From Erigeron canadensis (lineage: Eukaryota; Streptophyta; Magnoliopsida; Asterales; Asteraceae), in NCBI RefSeq assembly GCF_010389155.1, contig NC_057764.1, forward strand, positions 15,252,001 to 15,316,000: 64,000 nt of DNA, written 5' to 3'. The notes under the pieces are model-generated. The model was not told the DNA's origin. It was given only the letters and a program-made list of their open reading frames with translations, and did not search any database. The first letter of the stretch is position 1. Each line of letters opens with the position of its first letter. The translations under genes and the position numbers were made by a program. Positions 12,107 to 22,383 of the stretch are shown here, in pieces.

Positions 12107-15100
12107 ATGGCTCCTAAATCTTCATCTTCTTCTCGTTCTCGTGATGTTAACTTGTTCACAGTTTAGTATGTTCCATCTGGGAACATTCATCCAGCCTTGG
12201 GTTGCCCAAATCCAAAATTGATCAAATTAAATCCTAACAACCCATTGGCTTCCTTGAAAGGGCAACGATATGCCGATTCACTCATTGGGAGAATCCAATC
12301 TTTTCTTCGTGATTCTCCCCTTGGCGATTGTTTTTCGTTGAACCCACATAAGATATATCATGATTACTTATGTGAGTTCTGGTACACGGCCACTATTTCT
12401 GATGACTGCTCATCCATCTCCTTCACCTTAAAGGATGGGTCAGTCCCGTGTACCATCTCTACTGATACGTTGAGGGATGCCCTTAACCTCAACTACTGGA
12501 GACAAGGTGAATATCCAGTTGTAATCTCCCAGAACATCAATTTTCGCCATGTGCTCCTTGACATGGGCAACGAAGAAGTATTGGAGAAGGGAATGTTACG
12601 AACCAAGGGACCCATGACTATAAAAGGTCTCTCTCAATCTTGGAAGTACCTTATGGTCCACTTGGTTGAAAGTTTGGGTGGGAGTTCTGGTGGCTTGGAC
12701 CAGATCAACCCCTTTCAAGCAGAGATGGCATACTGCTTGTGGAATGGTTTAAGGGTAGATTTCGCGAACATATTGTTCAGAAGCCTTGTCTTCAAGTTGA
12801 AAGGTAACAGGGGTCCTTGCATACCCGTCTCGCGATTTCTATCTCTTTGTTTTTAGTTAATTCTGGGCAGAGAAGAATACAAAAAATACACAATCCTTAA
12901 ACTCTGTGCCAGAATTGTTGAGAAATTTGTATAACCTTGTGTCCACAACTGATGAGGTCCAGATTCCTCCGAGAATGTTGCTGGCATTCTCTAAAACTGA
13001 TGCACCACCACCAGTTGAGTCAGAAAGACAACTGGGCGGGCCTCAAAATAATGAGTGACCTACTAGTTCGTCTGTAGGTATTGTGACTGTTGCAGAACTT
13101 GGAGATCTCCAAACAGGTATCCAGTCTGTTCCAAAGGCCAGAAGGTCTACCAAGAGTCGAAGGAACAGATCAGAACTTGCTACATCTGGCCAGTCACAGC
13201 CAGTGATCGTGGTTACAGAATCTGAAGCCCATGATATTGCAACTAAGGAAAGAGCAGTTGTAGTTGAGGCTCCAGTTACCTCTTTCCAGGGAGAAGATGC
13301 TTTGGCAACAGATCCTAGAACTGATGAAACCATTGAGGAAACTCAAACTGGTCATCAGGAGTCTGAACAACTTGTTCAGCCACCCCCAACATTTATGGAT
13401 CTAGGCATAAATGAGGGTGAGTTTCAGCTTGAGTATTCGGACTCATCTGAGACAGAATCTGACCAGGAAATGGCTGATGCATTTGTACATGATCAGCTCC
13501 CTTCCTTTTCTGGTCAACCCCTAGATGAACAAATTTCAGTTTCACCATTTAACTTCTCCACCTTACAAGAAATTCCACAATTCGCCTCTTGCCAACTACT
13601 ATCATCTATGAATGTGCCTAGAAATAGATACATTCTAACCCCACCGTCGCCGTCATTCACACCTGAGCATTCTCAGCATGAACGACAATTTGAATCTTTT
13701 CCCCTTATTTCTTCAACAACTCCTCTTGTCTCTTCTGGTGCTACTACAACTAGAGAACCAACGCTTGTACTACCTCCTCCAGTTGTATCTGTAGCCTTTC
13801 GAACTGGTCCAGTGACATCATCCCCTCCGTCACTGGATAGCCAGTTTGTGTCTTTTCAAGCTGATATCTCAAACCTTTTAACAAGGGTGGAGGATATTCA
13901 AAAGACACTGGATAAATACCAAGTCCATTTCCAAGTAAAGGTGGTTGACTTGGACAAAATGACACTGGATAAGACACTGGACCAGATGACAAATGTAAAG
14001 GTGGTTGACCTGGGAATTAATAAGTTCTCAGCAAATGAGGACTTGGTATTTGGAAAGCTCAATGAGTTGGTGAATTCCTTCAATCAACTGGCAACATCTT
14101 TAAGGGAGGCGTTTGCACTTACTCAAACAGGTGTCACATCTTCAATCACTAATCTGCTGAATACAACTGTTAGATCTTTAGAGGTGGATTTGAAGGAACT
14201 GGAAAGACAGGTTAAGTTGCTGTTTGAAAAACCTGATCTAGATGTGACAGAGCTTGGTAACCAGTTGGCGTCTTCAGTTGGTCACAAGATAGAAGAAACT
14301 TTGGCTGCTAGACAACTTTTGAAAATGTAAAGACTCAGTCTAGGGAAGTGAATCATCTTTGGAGGAACTTGAGGTTGGTTTGTGGGACTTTCAAGAAGTG
14401 TAAGGATATGCAATCGTGGCTGCCTCTCGCTAATTTACCTTCAAGTCATCAAGACTTTGAAAATGTTCGTTTGGGTCTCGATGCTGCCAAGGGGGAAAGG
14501 TCAGTGCATACCTCTACTACTGCTGTTGAAATTCCCAAGTCTACTGGAAAAGAGTTAGTTGCTGCTGGGACTAGTACTGAAGCTAGTCAGGTTGTTGTTG
14601 CCTCCAGTACTGAAGCTGGTGGCAAGGTGATTGAAAAATTTGATGATGTTGATGTAAGGGGGAATGTGGACAAGGGAAAGGCCATTGCAACTAATGATTC
14701 TGAGAAGGTGGCCACTGATGCACCTATGTTGGAAACTGGCAATGTTGACCAATTGCCTCCAGTTACTGAAAGCGAGAGTCAGAAATTAGCAAGGGTTGGG
14801 TATCTGGTCAAGGAGAGGAAGAAACAATTGAAGGTCAATCACTTTGAATCAAGGAAAACTCTTCCACCCACTCTTGTTGATGTAACTGACGCACAACTCC
14901 TTGGCTTGCAACAATTGGAGTACAAGAAAATAAAAGAAGATCCAAGGATTGTCAATGCCCTGAAGGAAATGCTGGAAGTAGAACTGAACACTACCAAGAC
15001 GATGAAGTTGGTCTTGATGCCAAGTGTTTGAATGTATCAGTGGAAAAGGCAAAAGAGATAAGGTCAGAAGGGATTCTTAAACGTATTGAACAAGTGAAGA

Positions 15101-15380
15101 AAGTGGTCAAACAAGTATTAACTCCATCCAAGTCCAAGGGAAGAAAACAAAAAGCTTTGTCAAGGGATGCAAACCTGAGGACTTGGGTAGAACCATCTGA
15201 ACCCACAACTGATGACATTCGAGCTGCTACTCACAAACTCAACACGAGCAAGATAAAACTGACCAATGAATCAGAGGCTCGCACATACTTATCTGATGTA
15301 CAGCGTCTAAGGCACATTAAAGGTAAGATCACTGATGTGAAGGTTTCGATCAAACCTGGTGCCAAACATTTTGTGGTTGA
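12107..15380 (+). pseudogene. aORF of decayed Copia-B copy
   Basis: Decayed homologue of the 1247-residue aORF at 46311-50054. The start codon is at 12107 (MAPKSSSS). A TAG at 12164-12166 interrupts it early. The globular N-part reads 12197-12856, the acidic middle and coiled-coil part 13083-14330, and the basic C-part 14348-15380. Breaks occur near 12856-13083, 14330-14348 and 15031. Near 13905-14000 a KVVDL segment is repeated. The C-terminal ~100 residues are lost at the junction at 15381. Function is unknown; the value of this copy is that it shows aORF is an old, shared part of the element. Confidence 0.85.
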
Positions 15381-15520
15381 GATGAAATTTACTTACAAAA
15401 GCGTAGCCTCGTCTGTTCAAAAGTGATGAAATTTACTTACAACCCACATTTTCTCGCCTCTAGAATAAGTCGGTTGAGTTCCTCGCACATTCTTCCAAAA
15501 GCGTAGCCTCGTCTGTTCAA
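15381..15520. other. Scrambled junction with copied filler DNA
   Basis: An 18-base phrase (gatgaaatttacttacaa) occurs at 15381-15398 and 15425-15442. A 25-base phrase with agcgtagcctcgtctgttc occurs at 15396-15420 and 15496-15520. The segment 15381-15424 therefore looks assembled from copies of sequence just to its right, as in error-prone end joining with template switching. It marks the boundary between the aORF remnant and the minus-strand cistrons. Confidence 0.65.
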
Positions 15521-15853
15521 CCGTTGATTATCATAACAATCAACATGACCGTCTCTACATAGTCGTTGGAACTCATAATTAGAATATGTTTGGTTGTTTG
15601 AGCATGCCCCTTCATGGGCAAATTTCCCGCATTTGTAACATCGTCTAAGTTTTTATGCTCTTCTTTTAGCAGCTGATCTCGAAATACCAACTCCAAAACG
15701 CCTTCTATTACTTTCTTGCCGACATTCCTTTCTTAATTCATCGCATTTATTTTTAATTATTAAAACTAATTCGCTTGGCAAACGATTTTTATTGTATTTA
15801 CAAATCAACGTGTACATTACTAGAAAATGATTATACTCAAACTTTTCTCGCAT
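15440..15853 (-). pseudogene. Flexivirus-like nucleic-acid-binding protein, endogenous remnant
   Basis: The reading frame starts at 15853 and meets a stop near 15656, but the same reading continues beyond that stop to about 15440. It shows an arginine-rich patch (SAAKRRA) followed at once by a zinc-knuckle-like CYKCGKFAHEGAC, then NNQTYSN and a RDGHVD motif. The order of basic patch, Cys/His cluster and a conserved 'N..T.SN' tail resembles the small cysteine-rich nucleic-acid-binding proteins at the 3' end of carla-, allexi- and vitivirus genomes. The viral link is my inference from motif layout; a plant or retroelement zinc-knuckle protein is the alternative. It follows a BPC-like cistron on the same strand, 43 bases after a repeated leader. 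Broken by the in-frame stop and by its damaged left end. Confidence 0.5.
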
Positions 15854-15895
15854 TTTGAAAAATAGTAAAGTAAAAAACGAAGAATTGGAGGAGAG

Positions 15896-15930
15896 GACTA
15901 GTTCTTTAAGGTCTGCTAGGTGAAAAGACC
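15896..15930 (-). repeat. Leader repeat, copy 1 (before the zinc-knuckle cistron)
   Basis: A 35-base sequence containing actagttctttaaggtctgc. It matches 16748-16782 at 33 of 35 positions by eye. On the minus strand it lies 43 bases before the start codon of the zinc-knuckle reading frame and 20 bases after the BPC-like stop codon. Confidence 0.85.
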
Positions 15931-15950
15931 AAGTCTCCTAAACATCTCAT

Positions 15951-16673
15951 CTATTTATTTCTCCTTTTTGACCCAAGCCAATATTCCTTCAAGTCAATTG
16001 GCTTTTGAAATACGTACCCTTTTGAAAAATGAAGAATGGGGGGAGTGGAACTACCCATTCTTCTACCCTGCAATCGTATTTGGCCTCTCCCAGGCAATAG
16101 AGGTAGAGGGTATTGTGAAATATTCATTGTACAACAAGTTGATTGATTGCCATCATATTTCTTGCCATCTATAACATTTCCTGGGTATTCCTGTGCATGA
16201 ACAGACCGGTGTTGGAATTTCAGATAAGTTCCATTCGCGCCCACATAGCATTACAGTTGTACTACAATTGTTACGCTCAAAATAAATTTTCTGCCTTTTA
16301 GTGTGCGAAACTTTGAATGGTTTGTCTTCTGGGTTTGTTGTTTTGAAATTTGCTGATTCTAACGTTTGCTTCTTCCCCTTTTCAATTCTCTCATCGAGGT
16401 CACATGTCCATTTCCACAAGGCTTCTACATGTTCTTTAAATCCAACACCGTTTGTTCTCCAGTTGGAAGCCATGTTTGTGAAGTTGAAGCTTCACCCAGA
16501 TTCAGGGATGATGGATTGAATTTCGGTATTTGTTTACCAATTGGTTCCACCGGTGTTTGTTTGGAGTATTGAGGTGTGAAGTCTTCTACTGCCATCTGAG
16601 CTAGAATGTTTCTCGAACTGGTTGGATTATTGTCAGTAGTCAACAGTTTTCGCCATAATTCATTGTTGTCCAT
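15951..16673 (-). pseudogene. BASIC PENTACYSTEINE (GAGA-binding) -like gene, broken
   Basis: Plant BPC proteins bind GA-rich promoter DNA in the nucleus through a conserved C-terminal domain rich in cysteine. Here the minus strand encodes PTPVCSCTGIPRKCYRW (about 16165-16215), then QSTCCTMNISQYPLPLLPG and RLQGRRMG, then PIDLKEYW near the end, in the order seen in that domain. The frame changes twice (near 16430-16470 and 16160-16240), so the protein cannot be made in one piece. The N-part (from MDNNELWRKLL at 16673) is not recognised. The usual C-terminal RHGTN segment is replaced by GSKRRNK. There are no introns. It sits after the pol of an Athila-type element, on the same strand, between two copies of a leader repeat. 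Confidence 0.75.
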
Positions 16674-16747
16674 GAGTGCTCAATTCTTTGTATAAGTCGC
16701 TAGAAGTAGGGAAGAAAAACCTTGAATGATTCAGAAGGAGGTGAGAA

Positions 16748-16782
16748 GACTAGTTCTTTAAGGTCTGCTAGTAGAAAAGACC
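16748..16782 (-). repeat. Leader repeat, copy 2 (before the BPC-like cistron)
   Basis: Second copy of the 35-base leader, 75 bases before the start codon of the BPC-like frame on the minus strand. Similar purine-rich bases also flank both copies on the cistron side. Confidence 0.85.
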
Positions 16783-16799
16783 AACAAAAGGAAAAGAAA

Positions 16800-16826
16800 C
16801 TGAAAAAGAAAAGAAAAGAAATCGGG
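16800..16826 (-). promoter_or_regulatory. Polypyrimidine tract and CAG, possible splice acceptor
   Basis: Read on the minus strand this is a run of TTTCTTTTC units ending in TTTTTCAG, just upstream of leader copy 2 and downstream of the Athila pol stop. It has the form of a 3' splice site, as expected for a spliced env-position message. No donor was identified. Confidence 0.4.
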
Positions 16827-16888
16827 TTGCCTCCCGCAAGCGCTAAATTTATTGAGCGAGTCGTTAGCTAGACTTTTGGTCTAAAGGT

Positions 16889-17190
16889 TTATTCGCTGAT
16901 GGTGTGGAAGTCATAGGTGACTTCCCATGCATTCTCTACTTCCTCTTCATGATAAATCTTTAACCTTTGACCGTTAACGATGAAGGTATTTCCCTCTCTC
17001 CCTTCAAGCTCAACATATCCAGACGAATATGCGCGTTTAACCACGTATGGACCGGTCCATCATGATTTGAGCTTTGGTTGCTTGAACTTCTACTTTGATT
17101 GAAACAAAAGTACTTTGTCCCCTTCTTTGAATTCCTTAATTCGAAGCTTTCGATCATGCCATGCCTTCGTTCTTTCCTTGTACATAGGAA
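16889..17190 (-). pseudogene. pol: Athila pol: integrase C-terminus
   Basis: The minus strand encodes KAWHDRKLRIKEFKEGDKVL, then a WTGPYVVKRAYSSGYVEL-type segment (with a stop just before WTG) and ends at TAA 16889-16891. This is the integrase tail of Athila-like Gypsy elements. The catalytic core and RNase H that should precede it are missing; the Copia-C fragment begins at 17191. Confidence 0.85.
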
Positions 17191-18774
17191 AATGTTAGAA
17201 CTATGTTAGAACATTGCTTTGTGCATGTCTCAATAATACATAGGAAATCCGAAAAATGTTATACATTTCTATCGGTCATTTCATTAATCCTTTTGATTTT
17301 TGAATATGTTAACGGATCATTCTTATCCGGTTTTCATTTCTCATCTCACAAACACAAAAACCACCAACACCATTCTATAGCATTTGTATCAATAACTTGA
17401 ACTTTACATTTAGTTACCCTTAGGATTCTTTGGGTTGGGCTAATGGTTTGGGTTGATACGTTGATGGTTGATATTTCTCCATGTGAATCTTGTTTTAGTT
17501 TGTCATATTTCTTTTCTCAATCAATATTTGCATAATGACATTGGTTCCCAACTTTGTCATTATGAGGGGGAGAAAAAGATTGTGATTGATTGAGAAAGAA
17601 AATTTTGAGCTTGATTTGTGCAATCATGGAGTTAGTGTGAAAAGGTTGTATTGGTTGGGTGTATTGAAGATGAAGTTGAGAAAGAATAATTAGATTTCAG
17701 TCAATTGAGCTCAGATTTTCACAGTTCTTGACTTAAAAAAAAAACTGAGATGATTACAAAGATAAGAATAAGACCAAAGATGAGAAGATATTATCTCAAG
17801 ATGGAACAAATGTTCAAAGATGCTCCAAAATGTTTATACTCATGGATTGAGGGGGGGCATGATTATTTCATAAGAAATTTATTCAAACTTCATTCAAATG
17901 TTTACTCTCCAAAGTGTTCAAGTTAATGTGACAAAGATCAAAGCTACAAAAAGTTGAAAGATGGATTGGAAGACTCTAGACATAGAAGTAAAGCTTCAAA
18001 AGAGTCTTTATCAACATATTTTATTCAAGATCTTTAAGTCATACAATTATACTCGTTCAAGAAGCTCCAATGCATACATCAAGGAGGAGAGTACAAGTTT
18101 ATGATACTTCATTCCAAGAAGATGAATTTCACTCAAGAATCGAAGATTGAAGAACCAAATCCAAGTTTATACCTTCCGCACCTCAAAAGACAACTCTGAT
18201 TCATGGTTCAACAATCTTCAAAGAATCAAGAAAGAACACACACTTGTTCTCTGTTCAAAAAGAACATTGAGAATTTCTTCATGATTTAACTTCAAGAAGT
18301 CCAAGACCAAGATTGAATCAAGTTCTCCAAACACTTGTTTCAACAAACCAATTGTCTTCACGACCGGGCTCATCAAATTCATTCCTACAAGACAAGATTA
18401 ACACGTACTTCATTCATTACAATATATCACTAAGGGGGAGAATGTTAGAAATCCATAAATAGTGATAAATTGTAATTTAAGTTAGTAGACTTACTTGTTG
18501 TTAAGTCATAGATAAATGATTTCTAAGGATGAGGGACTAGATGTGTTAATTAGCTTAATTTAATAGTTAGACTATAAATATCCCTCAATACCTTAGAAAT
18601 CATAAGCCTTTTCCCCATTCCATTTTATTCCTGTAATTTTACACACACTTCATCCCAATCTTTCCTCTCTCTTTCTCTCTCTCTCTAGAAACACACACTA
18701 AAACACCAAGAACACACACACACAAAATCCACCATTGAATCTGTGAATTCGGAGATGAAATCGTGTTATCTACA
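17191..18774 (+). mobile_element. Copia-C 3' fragment inside Athila pol
   Basis: Post-pol noncoding region plus a complete 3' LTR (18443-18774), parallel to 5735-7388. The left edge lies in the Athila integrase and the right edge in the Athila RT (after VREGI). The Athila sequence between these two points is missing, so the event is not a simple insertion: a deletion removed both the Copia-C 5' part and the Athila RNase H and integrase core. Confidence 0.8.
18443..18774 (+). repeat. 3' LTR of the Copia-C fragment
   Basis: Starts TGTTAGAAATCC after the tract taagggggagaa and ends GTGTTATCTACA. About 332 bp, complete by comparison with 41919-42241. It contains a TATA-like actataaatatccctc near 18570 and CT repeats near 18663-18690. 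Confidence 0.8.
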
Positions 18775-19782
18775 AATTCCTTCACGTACCATGAAATGAC
18801 ACTTTTCCCAATTTAGAACTAAATGAGCTTTTTCACATTTATCAAGCATTTTATCCAGGTTAGCCAAACATGTATCGAATGAATCTCCGAAGACAGAGAA
18901 GTCATCTATAAAAACCTCCATTGAAGTTTCTATCATGTCTTGGAAAATGGCAATCATGCATCTCTGGAAGGTACCAGGTGCATTACAGAGTCCAAAAGGC
19001 ATCCTTCTATAAGCATAAGTTCCAAAGGGACATGTATAAGTGGTCTTTTCTTGGTCGTCTAGATCTATAGGGATTTGAAAGTATCCCGAAAATCCATCGG
19101 GGAAACAAAAGTACTCATTTCCTGCTAGTCTTTCAAGCATTTGGTCAATAAAGGGTAGCGGGAAATGGTCTTTTCTGGTGGCATCATTCAATTTCCTATA
19201 GTCAATACAAACTCGCCAACCAGTGACAGTTCGTGTGGGCACTAGTTCATTGCGTTCATTCGTAATCACAGTCATCCCACCCTTTTTTGGTACACAATGG
19301 ACAGGGCTTACCCAAGGGCTATCGCAGATAGGGTAAATAATTCCAGCATCAAGTAACTTAATTATCTTATTTTTGACTACATCTTTCATATTCGGATTTA
19401 GCCATCTTTGTCTTTGAACAATCGGTTTTATATCTTCAATCAAATTAATTTTGTGTTTGCAAAATGACGGGCTAATTCTGGGTATGTCAGATATACGCCA
19501 AGCAAAAGCACCTTTATGGTCTTTCAAGACATCTAAAAGTTTGGTTTTCTGATTTTCAGATAATAAAGATGAAATAACAACAGGTAAAAGAGACTCCCCT
19601 TGAAGAAACGCATATTCCAAGTTACATGGAAGTGGTTTGAGTTCTAAGTCTGTGGATGGCTCTTCTAGAGATGTTTTGATCCTCAATCGTTCTTCCTTCT
19701 TAATTTCCTCAAATGCCTCGTCCTCTAGTGGACTTTCGTCTGTGCTCAGCTTCATTATTTCTTCAGCTTCCTCAGGTTTCAC
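18775..19782 (-). pseudogene. pol: Athila pol: reverse transcriptase
   Basis: An open frame running leftwards from 19782 carries an N-terminal acidic stretch, then the RT domain: CVPKKGG, WRVCIDYRKLN, DGFSGYFQI, PFGTYAYRRMPFGLCNAP and the catalytic FIDDFSVFG. It is truncated after EKCHFMVREGI by the Copia-C LTR, which supplies the last two codons and the stop. RNase H is lost. The RT core itself looks undamaged. Its first codon overlaps the end of the protease frame by a few bases, in another frame. Confidence 0.9.
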
Positions 19783-20330
19783 ATCTCCATCTTCTTCATC
19801 TTCAAATTCTCCCAGATGCTATCAACGAACTCTATTAATTCCTGCGTGTAGTCATTCACATGTTCGTCAATCACATCAATGCGAAAGCTTGTATCATCAG
19901 TAGAATATGAGTGTTTCATTGCTTTATCAATAGTAAAGGCCATTCTATCATCTCCAACACCTAAGGTCAATTCCTTATCGTTTACACGAATTATTGCATC
20001 AGCAATGTATAGAAAAGGTCTCCCTAAGATTAATGGTACTTTACTATCCTCGTCCATTTCAAGTATAACAAAATCAACTGGAAATATGAAACATCCAACT
20101 TCTATCAACATATTTTTAGCTATGCCTAACGGATATTGAAATGAGCGGTCAGCTAATCTAATGCTCATTCCCGTGGGTTTTAATGCTCCTAAGGACAATT
20201 TAGCATATAAAGAATAAGGCATCAAACTTATGCTTGCCCCTAAATCTGCTAACGCATCACAAGTTAATATGTTTCCAAAAGAACAAGTAATTATGAAACT
20301 GATTCTGCAAAATGGTTGTGCATTCTTCAT
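19779..20330 (-). pseudogene. Athila gag-pol: aspartic protease region
   Basis: Carries CDALADLGASISLMP, the Athila-type protease active site (D-L-G-A-S), and LILGRPFL further on. The retroviral-type aspartic protease would mature Gag and Pol. It overlaps the gag C-part (20257-20886) in a different frame, so at least one frameshift separates gag from protease in this copy. Confidence 0.85.
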
Positions 20331-22095
20331 TCAAAAATGTTGAAAACACTTCCTCCAACTTGTCATTGTTGTTCCACAATTCTTTGATGAACTTAGCATA
20401 GTTTGGCATCCCTGCAAGTACATCAACTAATGGCACATTGATGCGAATTTCTTTGATCATCTCAAGAAATTTGCCATATCTTGCCGCCATCTTCTCCTTT
20501 CTCAAGCATTGTGGGTATGGAATCTTTGGTTTGTACGCCTTCAGTGGTGGTTTAACTAGTTCAGTGGAAACAGTTGGCCTCTTTTCTGTTGGTTTTGGCT
20601 CCATTTCAATCTCTTCTGGCACACTTTCATCGTTGGTGAAGTCATCTTCTACATCTTCTAAAGGTTCAGTGGAAACAGTTGCACTTTCAATGTTAGTTTG
20701 GTAAATGTTACCAGCTCTTGTAGAAATAGCATTTACATGCTCGGTTCTAGCGTGAGGGGGCTTATATGTTTGGTTTGAGTTTGAGTTTGAGGTTAAGGGT
20801 CTCGGATTTGGTTGTGTGTTGCTGGGTAGTGAGCCAGTTGGTCTGTATGTTGATGTTTCACTTATGCGATCCAACTTCTTTTCCAAGTCAGTTATATACG
20901 CTTGGTGATTACGAAGGCCTTGTTCGTGGTTGGCTATGAGGATATCAAGTCTCCTGAAAAGTTCTTGGTTGGTTGTTTTTTGAAAATTCGTGAAGTTTTT
21001 TTTATTGTTGCTTCAAGTGATGTTAAAGTGGTTTCCTCATTTGACTTTTGGGTTGGCTGTGTGGGTACTTCATTATGTGGTTTTTGTTGGTGATTTTGAA
21101 AATTCTGGTTAGGTTGGTTTTGGAGATCTTGGTTGTTTCTAGGGTATCTTGTAGGGAAAATGTTTGAGTGAGAATTAAAACCATTGGTAAAGTTCCCTTG
21201 GTTGCGGTTTTGACCCCAACCACGTTGGTTATTTCCTTGGTAATTCTTTTGCAAATAATTCGCCTCTTCATGAACCCCAATTGCATCGCAATCTTCAGAG
21301 TTATGGCTTGCCCCACCATGTGGGTAACCATATTTCAGATTATTCATCTCTTTTCCTAGGTTGTCTAATTTGTTAGTGAACAAATTCATCATAGTATCAA
21401 ACTTTGCCTCCATCCTTGAACTTTCTTCCTTTGCTTCTACGAACGATACTGCCTTTGATTTCCCTTCCTCAACCTGGGTCTTTGACATTCTCATCATCAC
21501 TTTGTCCGCCATGACTTGATAAGCATCATTTGCGCTTTTGTATAAAAATATTCCTCCACCAGCCGCATCAAGTAGAATTTGGGAATTCTCATCTAGACCA
21601 TTGTAAAATATGTTTACAATTTGTTCTTTGTCGAGACCATGACCATTACAAATTTTTAAGCAATTTTTGCAATCTTATCCAAGAATCGATATAGTTTTCT
21701 TTTTCGTATAGCTTAAAAGTTCTTATGTCATTAAACAATTTTTGTTGCATCTCGGGTGGAAAAAATCTATATGCAAAAACTTTTTTCATTTCATCCCAAG
21801 AATCAATTGAACCTTCTCCTAATCCATTAAACCAAAGTTTAGCTTCCCCTGTCAAAGATAACGGAAAAAATCGTAGCTTAACAGGTTCTACCATGTCTCT
21901 ACCATATTTAAACATTTCACAAATTTCCTCGAAATCTGCAATATGTTTATATGGACCAGAAAGAAATTTACCATCAAATTGGTTTTCTTGAATCATTTTC
22001 ATGTGGTTTCCTTAACCAATGAAATTATCTCCTAATTCAGGCTTCACTATGGCGGAACCAGGGATCGGTGCCACATTTCTTTGCCTGCTCCACAT
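20257..22095 (-). pseudogene. gag: Athila gag, broken
   Basis: Gag forms the particle shell that packages element RNA. Reading starts near 22095 (MWSRQRNVAPIPG), hits a stop at about 22014-22016, and continues in 21646-22002 with the retrotransposon gag domain (FFPLSLTGEAKLWFNGL). The next part, 20934-21512, has an asparagine/glutamine-rich tract and a degenerate CX-H segment around SHNSEDCDAIG. The part 20257-20886 is proline/charge-rich with YPQCLRKEKM. At least two frame breaks (near 21520-21650 and 20890-20934). Confidence 0.85.
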
Positions 22096-22360
22096 GGGTT
22101 GATTAAGTCTATATATATAATTATTAGTCCAACAGTCCTCGGTCCTCAGTCCAACAGGTCAGGAATCCAAAGTTAAATATGTACTCGAGGCTCATAGGTC
22201 AAGAATCGGAATAACTCAAGTGAGATTAACCACAATCCTAGTCGAGGTTAACAGGATTCGAGGTAACCACACTGGTCATGACTTGTTTTCCTTACCACAA
22301 TCACCCAAACAATCTTGATGTGTAGGTTACATTCGTATGTCATTATCCCTAAACTAAATT

Positions 22361-22380
22361 CCCCGGCAAGGGCGCCAAAA
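22361..22380 (-). promoter_or_regulatory. Primer binding site of the Athila element
   Basis: On the minus strand it reads TTTTGGCGCCCTTGCCGGGG, three bases after the LTR end. This TGGCGCC...GCCGGGGA form is the usual primer site of Athila elements. Confidence 0.85.
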
Positions 22381-22383
22381 ACT

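Larger units (their letters stand above)
7389..15380 (+). mobile_element. Copia-B decayed copy (pol + aORF), truncated at both ends
   Basis: This is an older, plus-strand relative of the intact inner element at 45083-53588. Order is integrase C-terminus, RT and RNase H (7389-9635), a shared noncoding spacer, an inserted solo LTR (10089-11845), a TATA box (11960-11967) and the aORF (12107-15380). Neither of its own LTRs is visible. The left edge is fused to a Copia-C LTR. The right edge is a scrambled junction near 15381. Confidence 0.85.
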
